DNA of 64,000 bases from Eopsaltria australis (GCA_034509425.1 JAVTVJ010000076.1:496001-560000), one strand, 5' to 3'; shown: positions 1-13,593, counted from the stretch's first letter. The notes: generated by a model not told the origin, from the sequence alone. A program made the numbers and translations.

Positions 1-78
1 GAAAAATGTACTTTTACCATTGTAGAAAATTTCTGGCAGTCAGAAACTTAGGTAGACACAGATGTCATGTAATATATT

Positions 79-103
79 ACCTACCTACCTGCCTACCTAC
101 CTG
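79..103. repeat. (ACCT)n microsatellite
   Basis: About six tandem copies of a CCTA/ACCT tetranucleotide, with one G interruption in the middle. A simple repeat with no evident function. Confidence 0.8.
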
Positions 104-2711
104 ATAATTTAAGGTCTGATATACTATACCAAAAGGGGAATAAAACAGCAGAAAATAAGGATTTTAGTAACTACAGCAGTGTTGGATCAGGTAATAAACT
201 TCTGACCTTGCTTCTATAGGAAATGTGGTGTCTTAAAAGACATCAAAACTGCAGAAATGAAGTTCAGGGTATGTGAAGTGGAACTTCTGAGTGCCAGGAA
301 ACTTGAGAGGAAAAATGTCAGACTTAAAAAGACCCCAAAAAATGAACAACATAAAGAACAGCTAATTTTGCTGTCTGGATACTCTGGTGGCTTGAGTATA
401 AAGTCATATAGAAACATGATTACTTTCCCACACCCTTCATGATAATAGTGCTCATCATTAGAGTGTTTGAGCTGTGTCAGGATCTTGCCGTGATAACTGG
501 AGCTGCTCTTCTGTTCAAGGCATTTTAGATGAAAAGGCTCTGGACAGACCAGCATCTCTGTCACTTTGTTTTCTAAAAGCATGCTTTTTGCTTATTCCTG
601 ATCAATTCATCCAGTGACACATTCTCTTGAGGTCCATCCCATCCTGCTTTGGACACAACAAAACTTGTTTAAGGGCACTTAATTCTCTACTCTTTCTGCT
701 CTCAGAATTAGGGCCATATCAAAACTTTTCATTTAATCTATTTGGAGTGTGATTATGTTTTGGGGCTTCAGATTAAAAATTAATGCATCTCTTAAGCACT
801 GTTCAGCCCAATTCTTTATCTCCCTCTGGACGGCTATCCTTCTTATCTTAAATTTCTTGACCAGCAAAGACTAAGCTGCTAACCAGACATCCCAATAAAA
901 TATGCAAAAATAAAATGGGATTAATATAAAGGGCATAATGTGCATTTATTTTGAGAGTTATGTGTATCTGTCTAAATGTTAGACTACGTCATTGGGCACA
1001 ACCAGTTCCAGAGTTCCCATTTCTTTGTGTTCTGTGCTGAGCTGAAGTGACTGGCACATGGTAGGTTTTCTTTTCCCGTAACTTTATTCTTGACGACACT
1101 GAATAAAGTCAGTGGACCGTAATGAAGTTTTCTTACTTTACTAAGAAAAGAATCAGTGTAGTTTAAGTAGTGTATTTTTTAACTCTTTGATAAGTTATGA
1201 GATTTTCTTGAGAAGATGCAGAGATTTTTCACCATCAATATAAGGTATGATTTCACTGTAGATTTATCTTGGATTGTTACTGAAATGTCCTCTAATCCAT
1301 TACTGTATGTAATTTCCTAGAGGTCCATGCTTCTTTTTTCATAAGAATAGACATTTTAATTTGGATTGATGGCTTTATTGGAAATATCTTGTGTGTTCTA
1401 TTGCATAGATAGTATCTCAGCTTGAGGTGACAACTGAAATAGTCAAAAAAGTACAGTACAATTATGTGGATTTGAAAATGTCTGTTAAAACTAAAAGTGT
1501 TCAATTCAGCGTAGCAAAATAGAGGGTTGATTTTTAAAAAAATGTTTTACAAGTGTTGCTTTCAGTAAGGGAAGGAGGAAATGTAACACTTTCATCTACT
1601 GAAACAAAGTCAAAAGTTAACTTTTTTATCTCAGGTAATCGCTACAGCACTTAAAATGAAAGCAGGGGCTTTTTGCAAGCAAAGAACCCCAATTATTTAT
1701 TTCCCAGTTTCAGAGAACAGTGAGAACTTTCAGATCTTGCTGTTTGATAACTGATTGCAAGTGCTTGCTTCAGACTGATGACGGTACATATTTTTTTATT
1801 ATTTTTTATTATTGCAACTATCACTTCTACTACTTTGATGGTCTATTTTCTCTAATTTAAGAGACACTAAATATGCCATCGCAAACTTTTGCACGTGGGA
1901 ATAGGGGGTTTTATGGCAAGTTAGGCAGATATTTTCTTAATTAAGAAATTAAGAAGTGTTAGGTCCAAAGTGTTTCCAACAAAATTGTTTTTCGCATTTT
2001 GAACAGAACCTTTTCTTACAGTCTTTGAAGAATTTCCATCTTATGATCTTATCAGCTGTGAATTTACTTCTGGTTTTCAATGTTCTCTTCCTTCTGTGCT
2101 CTGTGAATACTTATCTAAAACACAGCAAAATGGGGCAACTTAAAAGATAGAACCATTTAAAAATGAGGAAGCAGGCGAACTTTCTCAAACCTGGGTTCAA
2201 CAAACTATTTTGTTTCTCAACTCTAATTTAAGTGCTTCACTTCTTATTACTGTAACCGTATCACTTACTTCAGGTATAAATAGAAAACCACCACAATTGA
2301 AACTAAATTACCATTTCTTGTGAAATGTCTTTGCTTGAAGGAACTCCTATTTCCTCCAGTCAGCAGAAAGTGCTTCATCAAACACTAATACATAATTTTC
2401 CACTTTTAAGATGGTGACTCAAGCCATCTTTTATACGTTAACATCACTAAAAAGCATGGCTTCCCTGCAGGCTAGGATTGTCTAATGTAAATATAAGTGA
2501 GTATCTGATAGTTTATCACATGAAAATTGTATTCTCTTGAAAATCATAAAATTAGAAATCTCTATTATAGTGCTATAAAAACCTTTTCTGTTTTCCAACA
2601 ATATTTAGACACTTTTTATTGCCAGTGCCTGATGTGGTAAAAGTGGTAGGTTATACCTGCACCCTTATATTTCACAGACTGAGGATTCTGTTCTTTAAGT
2701 GATGATATATG

Positions 2712-2760
2712 CATACAGCTGCTATTATCATATAGCATATATGATAATAGCAGCTTTATG
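2712..2760. repeat. Near-perfect inverted repeat (hairpin)
   Basis: A perfect 17-bp arm at 2717-2733 pairs with 2739-2755 across a 5-nt spacer. After one mismatch a further 4 bp pair (2712-2715 with 2757-2760), and a few more A/T pairs are possible beyond a bulge. The arms are AT-rich but carry an AGCTGC motif, so this is not simple (AT)n. It could be a cruciform-forming palindrome, the end of a small inverted-repeat transposon, or a structured intronic RNA. The sequence alone does not decide. Confidence 0.85.
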
Positions 2761-2971
2761 GTATAAATAAAATATCAAATGTATTATTTACCTTTGGTCG
2801 CTAGAGACTTGCCATCTCATTTATGTAAATTGCCATATATGAAGTTTTTCTTTGAAAAAAACCACATTGATTTTGTGATTACTTCCATTGCTGAAGAAAA
2901 GTAGTTCTTGTATACAATTACACAAAATAATTGTTATTATTTCAGTTCTAGTTCTTCAGGCTTTTTCTAAC

Positions 2972-3098
2972 GTCTTTTTGTCTTCAGTGGAGAAAGAAGG
3001 TAAATCTGTCATGCTTTTTGGTTAGAAATGCAGTTTAATGACAGAAGTGGTGGAATCATCTTGTTGTCACATCAGACCTAATTCAGCCACCTTTGGAG
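2972..3098. repeat. Copy 1 of a diverged intronic duplication
   Basis: This block resembles 3834-3958 in the same orientation, starting 862 bp downstream. Shared stretches in the same order include TTCAGTGGAGAAAGAA, TAAATCTGTCAT, CACATCAGACC, AATTCAGCCA and CTTTGGAG, with small indels between. The match fades on both sides. It is not a CR1 piece that I recognise. It is either an old local duplication or two copies of an unknown dispersed repeat. Confidence 0.7.
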
Positions 3099-3833
3099 AC
3101 TAGTACTGTCATTAATTAAGTTATTTTCGAAATAAAAAAGGATCATTTCAAATGGAATTCAAAATCCCTCCTTTGTGCTGGTATTCTCACCTAAAACTGA
3201 AGCTATCCTGTGAGTTGTAGGATATTACTTGCTTGAAGCCTTTTGTATTTTCATGATAACTATGATTTCCCACTTTGTATTTAGCTGTCATTTTCCATTA
3301 GAAGTGAAGAAGTAAACAACATGACTGGGAAGACTGTGCAGCAATATTACATGCACGTATTTTGTCTGTTTTTGCCTTGAAACCATTTAGCTCTTAAGAA
3401 GTCTCCAAGCAGGTCTTAAGAGTCCTGTGTTCATATGCAAAATGAACATCTAATCTCATAGTAGATTTTAAGTATAATTTTCCAGAAATCATTCACAAAG
3501 AGTAAGTTTTCCACTGAAATGAACATTGCTTTCTGCAGCTCCATCATGCTAACTATTTCTGAAGTGGTGCAGTAGCAATTCCAAAGTGCAGTGCTGTATT
3601 TTAATAGCCAATTGAGATGGCTATAAAAATCCAGCACTGTGCATTAAGATCATTACTAAATTGCTTCAGCAATACTTACTGATGAGGTAGCTTCAGCAGA
3701 ACACATTTCATCTTAATGAACTGTGGCTGCAATAGAGCAAAAGCAGCAGCTCAGGGAAAGATAGATGTGCAGGTAGATTTGGATGCCAACAAACTGGAGA
3801 TTTTGTTTCAAGAAAAATAAGCTTTGGTTGGTT

Positions 3834-3958
3834 GCTCTTTGTTTTCAGTGGAGAAAGAAAATAAATCTGTCATCTTTTTCATTACAATTGCAGTTAAATG
3901 GCAGAAGATGGTGCTATGAAATTGTGTCACATCAGACCAAATTCAGCCATCTTTGGAG
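3834..3958. repeat. Copy 2 of a diverged intronic duplication
   Basis: Partner of 2972-3098, in the same orientation. The two differ by point changes and short indels, the largest difference being in the middle (around 3880-3930). No open frame, LTR end or CR1 motif is shared. Copy 2 is flanked on the right by sequence that only vaguely resembles the flank of copy 1. Confidence 0.7.
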
Positions 3959-5897
3959 CTAAGTTAACCACTGACATTTCAATTGACAAAATTTTCTGTG
4001 CTTGTCCTTTCTGAATTAGGAATTTTGTACTATTCTCCAGTTTCCTGGATAGTTTCATCAACTCTGAGACAGCAAAGGGTATGATGTTACAATGTGACCA
4101 TGGTTTTTATCATTCTGTCATGAGGTGTTGGGCTTTTTGCTGTGGTCAAAGTTACTTCTGTGGCTTTTGCTGTGAATCAAGAGCTGTTAGCATGACTTAC
4201 TGGATTCCCCTGCTACTGTCCTTGTCACCTTTACAGGTTTAACTCTTAACTTTTCACTCAAAATTTGAAAGAAGGAAGATGTCGGTTTTTTGGGTTTTGG
4301 GGGGTTTTTTGAGTTGCTTCCTTTAGAGAAAGGGCTTATTAATGTCTGTGTTCAGCTGTTGAATAAGTGATGGATGCATCTCCAGCTTTGGCTCATATGG
4401 TGTCCTTCTGGGTGACAATAAAGCAGACCACTTAAAAATTCTGTACTTGATTCATCCCGTCCTTGTGGAAATGCTTCAAAGGAACTTGCTTTCTAAATGG
4501 ATTTCCCAGTTACATAATGATCTCCAGCGCACTGCTGAAAAGTTTCTTGGAACATCTTTTGTCTCGGGCTTGTATGAGAAACTGTGATGTGTGTGCTTTG
4601 GGATTCTGCTTGACACTATGTCCTTTTACTCTATGCAATTTTAAAAAATCCCGAAGACTAAGTGCCTTTTTTTTGTCCACGCCAAGTGTGAGGAAAATTC
4701 CACATGGATCTTGGCCAGCTTCTTTTTCAGGTCCAAAGTTTTCTACTGACTAAATGTAACACAGTCTCATAATTTTGTCATTATAGCATGCCTTTGTACT
4801 CCTTTTTTCCTCTAAGTTGTAAATTTCTGTGTCAGAGATTAGTTTCATCATTTCCTTCCCCATTCTAGAGTGCTGTGTAAGAGTTAAAAGGGGAGTTAGA
4901 GAAGATCCTTTTCATTACATTTGCCGTTGCTATTTTCATCAGGAGGAGAGGAGATGCAGCAGACAGTGTAGCAGAGTGTTAATGTCTCATTTACAAATAC
5001 ACAATAAATCAAAAGATAGGGAAGGACAGTGGCATCTTTTGCTAAACCACTGGGCTGAGTGTGGAAACTATTTTCCACTATTTCCTTTCTGTAAACAGGA
5101 GGCCAACATACTTTCTTCTGTTTCTTAGTGGAGTAGTGAGAATTTCCTAGGGAGTGGCAGTTTTCCTGGCCTTTTCCCTCTACCTTGTTTTAAATTCTTC
5201 GGGTAAATTTTAGAATGTGATTATGCTTGGTCTTTCACCACTTTAATAATAAACAGTTATATGACAACTATTGCTGGAGCCTGATTGACATCCTGATGCA
5301 ACAGAAGATGGGAATTAGCCTGCTGTGTGGAATATGTTCATTGACACAGTGTCTTTCATTTCACCTGAGTAGTCTGAAAATCCTTATGTTTCCTTCTTCA
5401 GAGACCTTCATCATTTTTTGAACATAAAGCCAAATGAGCAAATTAGTCATGTGAAACTACAGAACAGTGTTTCCATCCTTTATTGTTCAGTTAATTATCT
5501 ATGTAGCAAGTTATGTTTTCTTGATAGTTTCTAGATGTCCAGATCTTTCTCAAGACATCTGCTGTCTGGAAGACAAAACACATCAGCAAAATACTGTATT
5601 GCCATGAAGAGCACCTTTGAAAGAATAAATGGTATTTAATTAATTTTTTATAGCATGTGGAGCTGTAGCTCTTCATTTTTGTTGTTTTCTTGTCTCTTTT
5701 TCCCTGTAATCCCAAGCACGGGCAGGCAGTATTTTAAGTCTTCTGAGAAAGGTATTACAGATTCTAATTATGGTGGAGAGACAAAGCTGACTGCAGCTTT
5801 AGAGATTCAAGCGATGTGGTAAATAAAATATCACACTGCAGCCTGTTTAAAAATTATTTTAGACTGTCAATATTATTCTTTTGTTTGCACTAGTTGG

Positions 5898-5912
5898 AAA
5901 AAAAAAAAAAAA
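5898..5912. repeat. A15 homopolymer
   Basis: An uninterrupted run of 15 A. No retroposed body is recognisable upstream of it, so it is not called a SINE or processed-pseudogene tail. Confidence 0.7.
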
Positions 5913-6361
5913 GGAAGGGGTTACATTAAGGCATCTCCGAACATCTGAAGGGAATAGCTGTGTTCATCAGAAGTCAAACACCAAAGTGATTAATTGCAAT
6001 AGTTGTTGACCTGGCTATTTCCAGTCCTTTCTGGACTAGCCTAGTCCATTCGGCAGGTCTGTCATCCTCATTTTGCTTTCAGTATTCCAAATTCTAGATG
6101 AAATTTCAGTTATCCTTATAGAAAACAAAAGAAATCATACATTTGGCTAAAAGGAATTTTCCCGTAGTATTTTAGCTTTGACTTGCCGTTTGTTATTTTA
6201 GAACATCTGTGGCTGATGGCGTGAGCTGGCCAGCTGCCCACCAGGGTCTCAGACTGCAGCCCCACAGTGTTTACAAGCCAGTGTCCCCGACCTGAGCGGG
6301 TTCATTGCTGTGGACCTTAAGGTCCCTGGCCACAGGCCACGTCCCCCTTTACGGTGGCCAC

Positions 6362-6818
6362 TGTAACCGAAGAGCCGGAGTATCGCGGGAGGGATCTTTC
6401 ACCCGGGATAATAGAGACACTGTAACGCAGTGTTACCAGCTCTCTGCGCTTCCAGGCGAAAGACCCGGGGAGCCCTCTGCATCAGACTTTTATTGAGGGA
6501 TTACAGACCAATCACTGACGGGCTCAGGGGAGGAACCAGGGAGGGATCGGGGGACTGGAACCAACTGGGAAAGGAGGGGGGAAGAGAAGGGAAGATCGGC
6601 AAGGGGATGATACAATCAAGTACTAAGTAACTGTGAACTTTCTGGAGCCTAAAGATGATAATACAGGAGAGTGGCAGGTGGGGACAGGGTAGCCAGCTCC
6701 CGGGAAGCCCGGCCCATCCACAGGGCAAACCACCCCCGGCTCTGCTACAGGCGAGTCCCCAGCCCCGAGCTTCCTAAGGGGGGGAAAAGGGTTTTTGGGG
6801 GCTTGAACTACCACAACA
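6362..6818 (-). mobile_element. Probable solo LTR of an endogenous retrovirus
   Basis: A GC- and CpG-rich block of about 457 bp sits in AT-rich intron. Read on the - strand it begins TGTTGTGG and ends GGTTACA, the TG...CA form of retroviral LTRs. It carries an AATAAA polyadenylation signal (TTTATT on + at 6489-6494) about 130 nt from its 3' end, with an inverted CCAAT motif (TGATTGG on -) just upstream. I could not find matching target-site duplications, and the adjoining 6200-6361 is also GC-rich, so the true limits may differ or some internal sequence may remain. No gag, pol or env frame is present. The family is not identified. Open frames crossing this block are best explained by its base composition. 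Confidence 0.5.
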
Positions 6819-9793
6819 AGCATCCATCCAATGGCTTTGAAGAACTGCTTCTCCTTCATCAGTTAGGGGTTTTTGTTTGTTTTGTGTCTTTAAATGTTAT
6901 ATTAGAATTCCTAGACATGGCAGCTATTTTTTGGAGTTCAAGTGGAAGACTGTTTGCTGTTCGCCATGAAACACATGGTCTGTGAAGATGACCATTCTTT
7001 CCAATTGTGCTGTCTTAAGATATGAGATCAGGAAGTGCGGGCTCTGGGACTCCAGTGCACAAATGTTCTGGTTCTGCCTGTGTCACATCAGTGATGTGTA
7101 CAAATGGCAGCTGAGTTTTTACATGCAGTGAAGGTTCCTCTATTGCAGACACAATGAGATCAAGCTTCTTACAGAAACAAAGTAGAGTCTTGCTGTGCCA
7201 AAGTCTTGTGCTCCCTGACACGTAGAGAGCTGCTCTTCAGTTCTTCTTTTGACTGGGCAGTAAAACCATTGATTTATGAGAGTATCACTTGTTCTTCTTA
7301 TCTTGCACAGACTCATTTAAGATTTTTTCATTCAGAAATTCTTCTACTTGGTCCAATGGTAAGTTGATATACTTTTCTCAACATTAAGCTTTTGGTGTGC
7401 TTGGTAGATGAAAAAAATTACTGTGACCTCTTCCAGGGCAGATTCTGGCTGTCGTTATATGAGAAAAGCAAGGAGATAATTCAATGCTTCTATCTTTAGT
7501 GGCTAATTTTGGAGAGAAATGCAACTCTGAAAGTTTGAAAAAGCAATTTATATCTGTGAAGAGAATCTGTGTGAAAGCATAAGCACTATATAGTGTTTTC
7601 AAAATATTCCAAGAGCACAGAGCTCTGTGTTCATTACCTGGAATGTTGGAATTTTGAGTCGTAACTTACATGAACAAATAACAAACCTGCTTTTGGATTC
7701 TCTAGAAACAAAAATTTGTCATATCATTATTGGTTGATAGGAAGAAGCAGTTGTGAAGCAAGATCTTAGAGCTTCATGAAATGTAAAAATGGGTATAATG
7801 ACACAAAAACTCTTTAGGATATGATAAAAGATATGTTGCATAAGCTAAAAGAACAATAGCCCCAAGACATGCTTGACATGTTTATTTTGGAAAGTGATAT
7901 TTGCAAATAAGGACATGGTAGACTTTTCTTTCTCAAAACTGTGTTTTGTTTTTTGTTTGTTTTGTTTCTTATGCAAAACAATTTGCAGAATGTCTTATGA
8001 AATTATTGGAAAGGCATATTGTCCACTGCAACAGAGGGAACTGAAATAAGAAAATAAAAAATTACAGCAAAAAATTTAGTAAAATTGTTTATTCTAGGCA
8101 CATTTACATTTTATATACTGTATTTGAAAAATAAACTGAGTGTAAATGGTAGGCCACGGGTAAATCTTACCCATAGTCTGTAGGTCAGATATGTATCATT
8201 CCTAAATGCAAATTATTATCAAATGTCAAAGCCGAAGTTTCTTGAAGTTATTTTTAAATTATACTTTTAAATACTATTTTAGCAAATCAAACCCCCTCTG
8301 TAATACAGGACTGTAGTTTTAGAGATGTACTAGGCACTTACAGAGATACATTGTGATTGTAGCTGCTTTCAAGACAAGCCATGAAAAGTGCCTACCTTTT
8401 TGCTGGCATCAGTTTTCACAGGAGGGTCATCTCTGATAAGGTTCCTATCATGATTAAAATCAGCAACAAAGGGGCAAGACCCCAGCCTCAAATGAAGAAG
8501 CAATAGGTCTGGTAGCACTTAGGGAAGTCAGATACTCAAACACTTACAGTTCTTGAGGATCTTGATGACAGACCACCAGAATTTATCTGATGAAATCTGA
8601 GTGCTGATGATGGTCGGGTTTGAGCATCTGTGGGGAGAATGTAAGGTGAAAAACTGGGAAGATTATGCAGCAAATACATCTTCACTGAAGTGAACTAAAG
8701 GAGACAAAGGACTTTGAAGCCATCAGTTTGCTTTTAGATTCTCAGAAGAATATTGCAGCAATAGGAAGTATCTTTGTACACATCTAGAAAAAGGTTGAAG
8801 AGTAACGATGACCAGAAGAGGCCATACTTCTCTTCTGCAATGCTTCCTCATTTTCTCAGATGGCTCCATGTGCTGGGAGGGTTCAACACTGAAAGTGGTC
8901 TGAAAAACTAAAGATGTAATTCAGCAGGGTCAACTGCAAGGTGCTTTCTGCAGAAATAACCACATAATCTGCTAAATAGTGCTAACATAAAACTGTAGGA
9001 AAAGAATCCTGTGAAAGTGTAGCTAGAACTTCGTTAGCTGTAACATCTTGTCTCTTACACATCCTGCTGTGATGAAACACCCAAATGCTGTATTTGGTTT
9101 TATAAATTGAGATATGGTTTATAAGACATAGGAGCGTTCCTTTCATCCTTTACAGGTAAAGCTTTGAGCTCTTCTCTTCAAGAAGGGTGTATGCCAGTTG
9201 GAGAGACTCCAGGGGAAAGCTGTAACAATGATCAGAGATTTAGAAAGCCTGTCCTACAATGAATAAATGTGTGATCTGAAGCCATTTATCTGAAGTGCCA
9301 AAGACTAAGTGGGCGGTGGGGGGCAGTTTATGGGCACCTGATAACAATCTTGCCTTGCAGCGTGTCTTTGAAGAGTGAGTTTGCCCTCTGTGCTCCCTAG
9401 AGAGGGTGTGAAACAAAATTTAATAGACAAATAATAAACAAGATTTGTACTAGATGTAGAAGTAGTGATGATTGCGGTGTGATAGATTACCAGGGAGGAC
9501 ATTAGGTCTGTAGCATGGGAAATACCCAGGTATGCCAGATAGCCATTTGTTAGACATAATGCAGCAGTAGTTGCTTCTGCCTCAGGTTGAGAAGACTAAT
9601 GATCCATTGAGTTTCTTCCTGTCCCAAGATTCCTAACAAAATTTTCTCATTTCCCTATACTGTGAAGACGAAGAGTAGACAGGTGCTATTTAAATCCTCC
9701 ATCTGCAGAAATGAAGATAGTGTCTTCCAGACAAAAAAACACATCCTTTGCCTGTCCTCAACAGTAATTTTAAATTTTTCATTTCCATCTTTC

Positions 9794-9813
9794 TTTTTTT
9801 TTTTTTTTTTTTT
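9794..9813. repeat. T20 homopolymer
   Basis: A run of 20 T, equal to a poly(A) tail on the - strand. The sequence to its right (about 9814-9950) is not recognised as a retroposed element. Confidence 0.7.
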
Positions 9814-10717
9814 GCTTTATGAAGGATAAAACATTTTAGAAAAGAAACTTCTGTACATGGCAAAGTATTAATGAATATAGAACAGATAATCTGGTGTCTT
9901 AATCTGCATTTCTCTGTCTTTTCAACTTTTCTGTTGCTCAAGCCAGGATCATGCTCCTTAGGAACAATTTGATCTGATGGGTGGCTGGTTCTTCACCAAA
10001 GGGTGTCTTCACAACATGTTTCAGTATTTGGAGGCTGCTAAAAACTCCTTTGCTTTGGACTGCACCAAGTCTTTTAATGCTAAGTCTTGACTTCATATAA
10101 ACAGCTTTGTCCAACTCTGATCAGAGCTGAGTTTCTTTACACCTAAAATCAGTCTTGTAGGCTTTGGATGAGTCTCACTGCTATGAATCTTTTCATACAA
10201 ATCACTGCTTAAATATTCCAGATGGGGCCCAGAAATGGTCTGTGAATAAATCGAAATGTTAGTACATTCATTCTTTCCCCCAGGGTTTCATTTTTCCTTG
10301 GAATGCTGCATATATAGTTCCCGGAGACTGACCTAAACCCTGACTCTGGCATTGCAGGAAAGTTCAGGGTTTATTATTAGTTGAAATAGCTGATGGAAAG
10401 GCCATGTTAGTATCCCTCCAAGCTGAAACCCCTTAAGGGACTAACAGCAGGGTCTTGTGTTATGCTATATCTCAATAAGAGGGAAACTCTTACAGAAAAT
10501 CTGCAGTGTAACTCAGGCTTGAACAGCCTTATTTTTTGAGTTTGATACTCTGTCTCAATTCTGCTAAGCACAAGCTTTTAGAAAATCTTCAGTGGTCTGG
10601 GACCAGTCTGTAAAAAATCTGTAATTCTGTTTCAAATATGAGTTCACATTCTCTTCCTGGTTAGGTATGCTAGAATAGAATTCCCTTAGCAAATATTTGG
10701 CATAATTTCTGAGAAAT

Positions 10718-11030
10718 AATAGAATCATACAATGATTAAAGAATATTTTGGGTTGGAAGGGAGCTTTAAAGGTCATCTACTCCCAGCCTTCTTGCAATGA
10801 TCAAGGATGTCTTCAACTAGACCAGGTTTCTCAGACCCCTATCCAACTGGTCTTGAACTCTTCCAGGGGTGGGACATCCACAGCTTCTCTGGGCAACCTG
10901 CACCTCATTACCCTTACAGTAAAGAGTTTTTTCTCACTATCTAATCTAAATCTACCCTCTTTCAGTTTAAAGCTGTTACCTCCTGTGCTGTCACTAGAGG
11001 TCCTGTCCACATCTTTTTTAGAAAGGCACA
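10718..11030 (-). mobile_element. CR1 LINE, 3' end fragment
   Basis: Starts with AGAATCATACAATG-like sequence followed by TTTGGGTTGGAAGG, the reverse complement of the CR1 3' terminus and its octamer repeats. It continues through typical CR1 segments: the ACTAGACCAGG..TCTCAGA stretch, CTTCCAGGGGTGGGACATCC, and the CTTTCAGTTTAAAGC / CTCCTGT..TGTCACTA stretch. It is 5'-truncated, as nearly all CR1 copies are. A 132-aa open frame across it is antisense to CR1 and not a gene. Confidence 0.93.
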
Positions 11031-13593
11031 AGTGTCTGACTCTACTCATTTTACTCTGTGAGAGCATAGGGTGCTTCTCACTGCCAAATAAAACATTTTT
11101 GCTTCACTTTGCTTCCCAGAGTGGTGCAAGACAGCATCATCAGTAAACTGAACCAAGGGACCAAACTACAGTTTCAGAGAGACAGAAGGAATCAAAGCCA
11201 AGTCCAATGACTCATGAATCCATTTTCAGAGTGTCTTTGCCTTATTACTTCTGTTCAATAAGCACCATCTATTTTCCTTCTCTGTATCATTTATATACCT
11301 GTTCAACTTTTAATATCACGGTTCTGTAAATTGCCTTACATTAAAAAAAATTACATGTACATTTGTGCCTTGATTTCCCTCTGTGGTTTTAAGAAGCAAG
11401 TAACTGAATGGATGACAGATTGATTATTTATGGCTTGATTGCAAATAGATAAGAGACTGCAAGATGAACTTTGATTTCATTTTGTATTTTCAAACTTCAA
11501 CATAATTGACAGAGAGCTTTTCAATAAAGTATTTCTGTTCAGCTTTGCAACAGGGATGAGAAGTTAAATGTTAAATTTCCCTCATCAGATGGAGGACAAA
11601 TAAAACAAACTGATGAGTCTGTCCCTGACATGTTGTTAAACAGATTCCAAACTGACAGGCTGCTCCTTCTGTCTCCATTTTATTGGTGACAAATTATTAA
11701 ATATTTGTCTCAAAGAGCCATTCAACTTAGCAGAGACCCAGCTATACTCCGTTAACAATATACCACCTAATGTTATAAAAAGCAAATAGCATTTCTCCCT
11801 GAATTGGAACAATTTTCCCCTCTGTCAAGTCCATAGATTTCAAAAATTAATCTATATCAGAAAAAAAAATAGAGGAAAAGCACAGATTTACATAGTACAA
11901 AGACTTAAAAAATTTAACATTTCATCAAAAAGTAATAACTGCTTTAAGGCAGATCTTGGTGTGCACATCTACAGGAGCAAATGCTTTTCATTTGCATTAT
12001 TAGGAGATGAAATATCTTGTTCTGCTGTCAGTAATTACAGTAATTTGTGCAGAAAAGGACATATGTACTATTTGTTAATGACTGACAAACTGTGATTGAC
12101 TGCCAGCATAAATTTGGTTCCTACACCTGAAACGGCTGGTGTATTTTGTGCATGGAAAGTGAACCATGTTTCAGGATTTGAACCCAAGTTAATAAATAAT
12201 GCAAAAACAGTAGCTCTCTGGATCTTCTCATTGCAGTCATTCCAGGTTTCTGTGACCGTCTGTCTGTCTCTTAGCACTGCAGAGGAGCCATGCCCTGTTA
12301 CTTTTTTTCTGTGCCCAAACATTATGTATCTGAATTTACGTAGCATCAGGAATTGAGTAAGGTCAAGTGAACTTTAAGATCATGCAGTGAGTGAAAAGGG
12401 AAAAAAAAGCTTTCCAGATTTTGTTGAATTGTCTGTGGAAGAGAGGAGGCAGTCAGGGAGAGGGGACTTCTCTTGGTTTTACACCAGTGAGATCTAGATC
12501 TGCCATGCTGATCCCATTTCCAGATAATTCTCTTCAAAATGAAAACCTTAGAGAGCTGGTTGATTGTATTACTGGTTATGTATTAATGGAAAATGGCATT
12601 TTTAACAGGAGATCCAGTTAAAATAAATGTGGCTATAAGGGCATATTTGTGGTAATGAGGCTAATTGCCTTAAAATTTTGAAAAAAAATGGGACAACAGA
12701 GATCATTTGATTTCCCCCTACTTTGAACCTGCGTGCGTAACTATGCTCTAAATTAGACGTTCTCGCAATGCACATGAAGGTGGTTAAACCCAACATTCTC
12801 AAGCCTTGTGCTTTTCTTGAAAGGGGAAGTTAAAGACTGATATTTGATTCTCTAGCCAGGAAAAGAGGTGCATAGTACCTGCGTATCTTTCAGAATAAAA
12901 AATTGCAGAAATATTGAATAAGCATTATTATTACAACACCATAGATCTGGCTTAGCTCTCAAGAGCCTTAAAAACCTATGATTGTTAACTTCTCTTTCTT
13001 GCTCTTGAGCTTAGAAGAGCAGTTTTATTTTTCCCTTTCCTCCCAGAAGGACTTGTGCTGTAAAGGCAAATATTTGGCTTTTTGTCATGTGCATTACTAA
13101 CCTAAACAGCCATTTCTGTCCTACTCACTTCAGCTACTTGCTCCTGTCCCTGCCTCTTTCCTTCTACCCACATCCTTCAAACTGAGTTTGCAGGGCAGCA
13201 GTGATGATCTTGCCCTGCTCTCCACAGGAGTCACAAATCTATAATGAGGGGCAACGTACAGAAGTGTGCTGCCAGCAAAGGGGACATGGGAACCCAGCAC
13301 CATCCTCACCTGCCAGCTCTTGCTGCTGCCATCTCTGTGAATGATGGTCAATATGCACCTGGTATGTGATTCAGGTTAATTTGGCTTGGTTTTCATGCCA
13401 TTTTCAATTTGACATTTGGCTAGAAAATTTTCATGGCTCACACAAGGCAGACAGTGGGAAAGAAGGAAGGGAGCACATCATAGTTGTCTCATTTGGTATT
13501 AGTGAGTTTTTAAGTCAGCATATGACAATTTAAAAATGCACCGTGCAACTTCCCGCCTGTTTTTTTGCTGCTAATTAGGTCAACTGGCTGCTT

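Noticed and set aside
6305..6985. Cluster of overlapping open frames on both strands (63-104 aa)
   Set aside because: They coincide with a GC-rich LTR-like block where stop codons are rare by composition. No domain, splice structure or homology is recognised.
9690..9941. 83-aa frame with a Lys-rich run
   Set aside because: The Lys run comes from the T20 homopolymer read on the - strand; the rest has no support.
10748..11146. 132-aa open frame
   Set aside because: It lies across an antisense CR1 3' end; its wording comes from reverse-complemented CR1 sequence.
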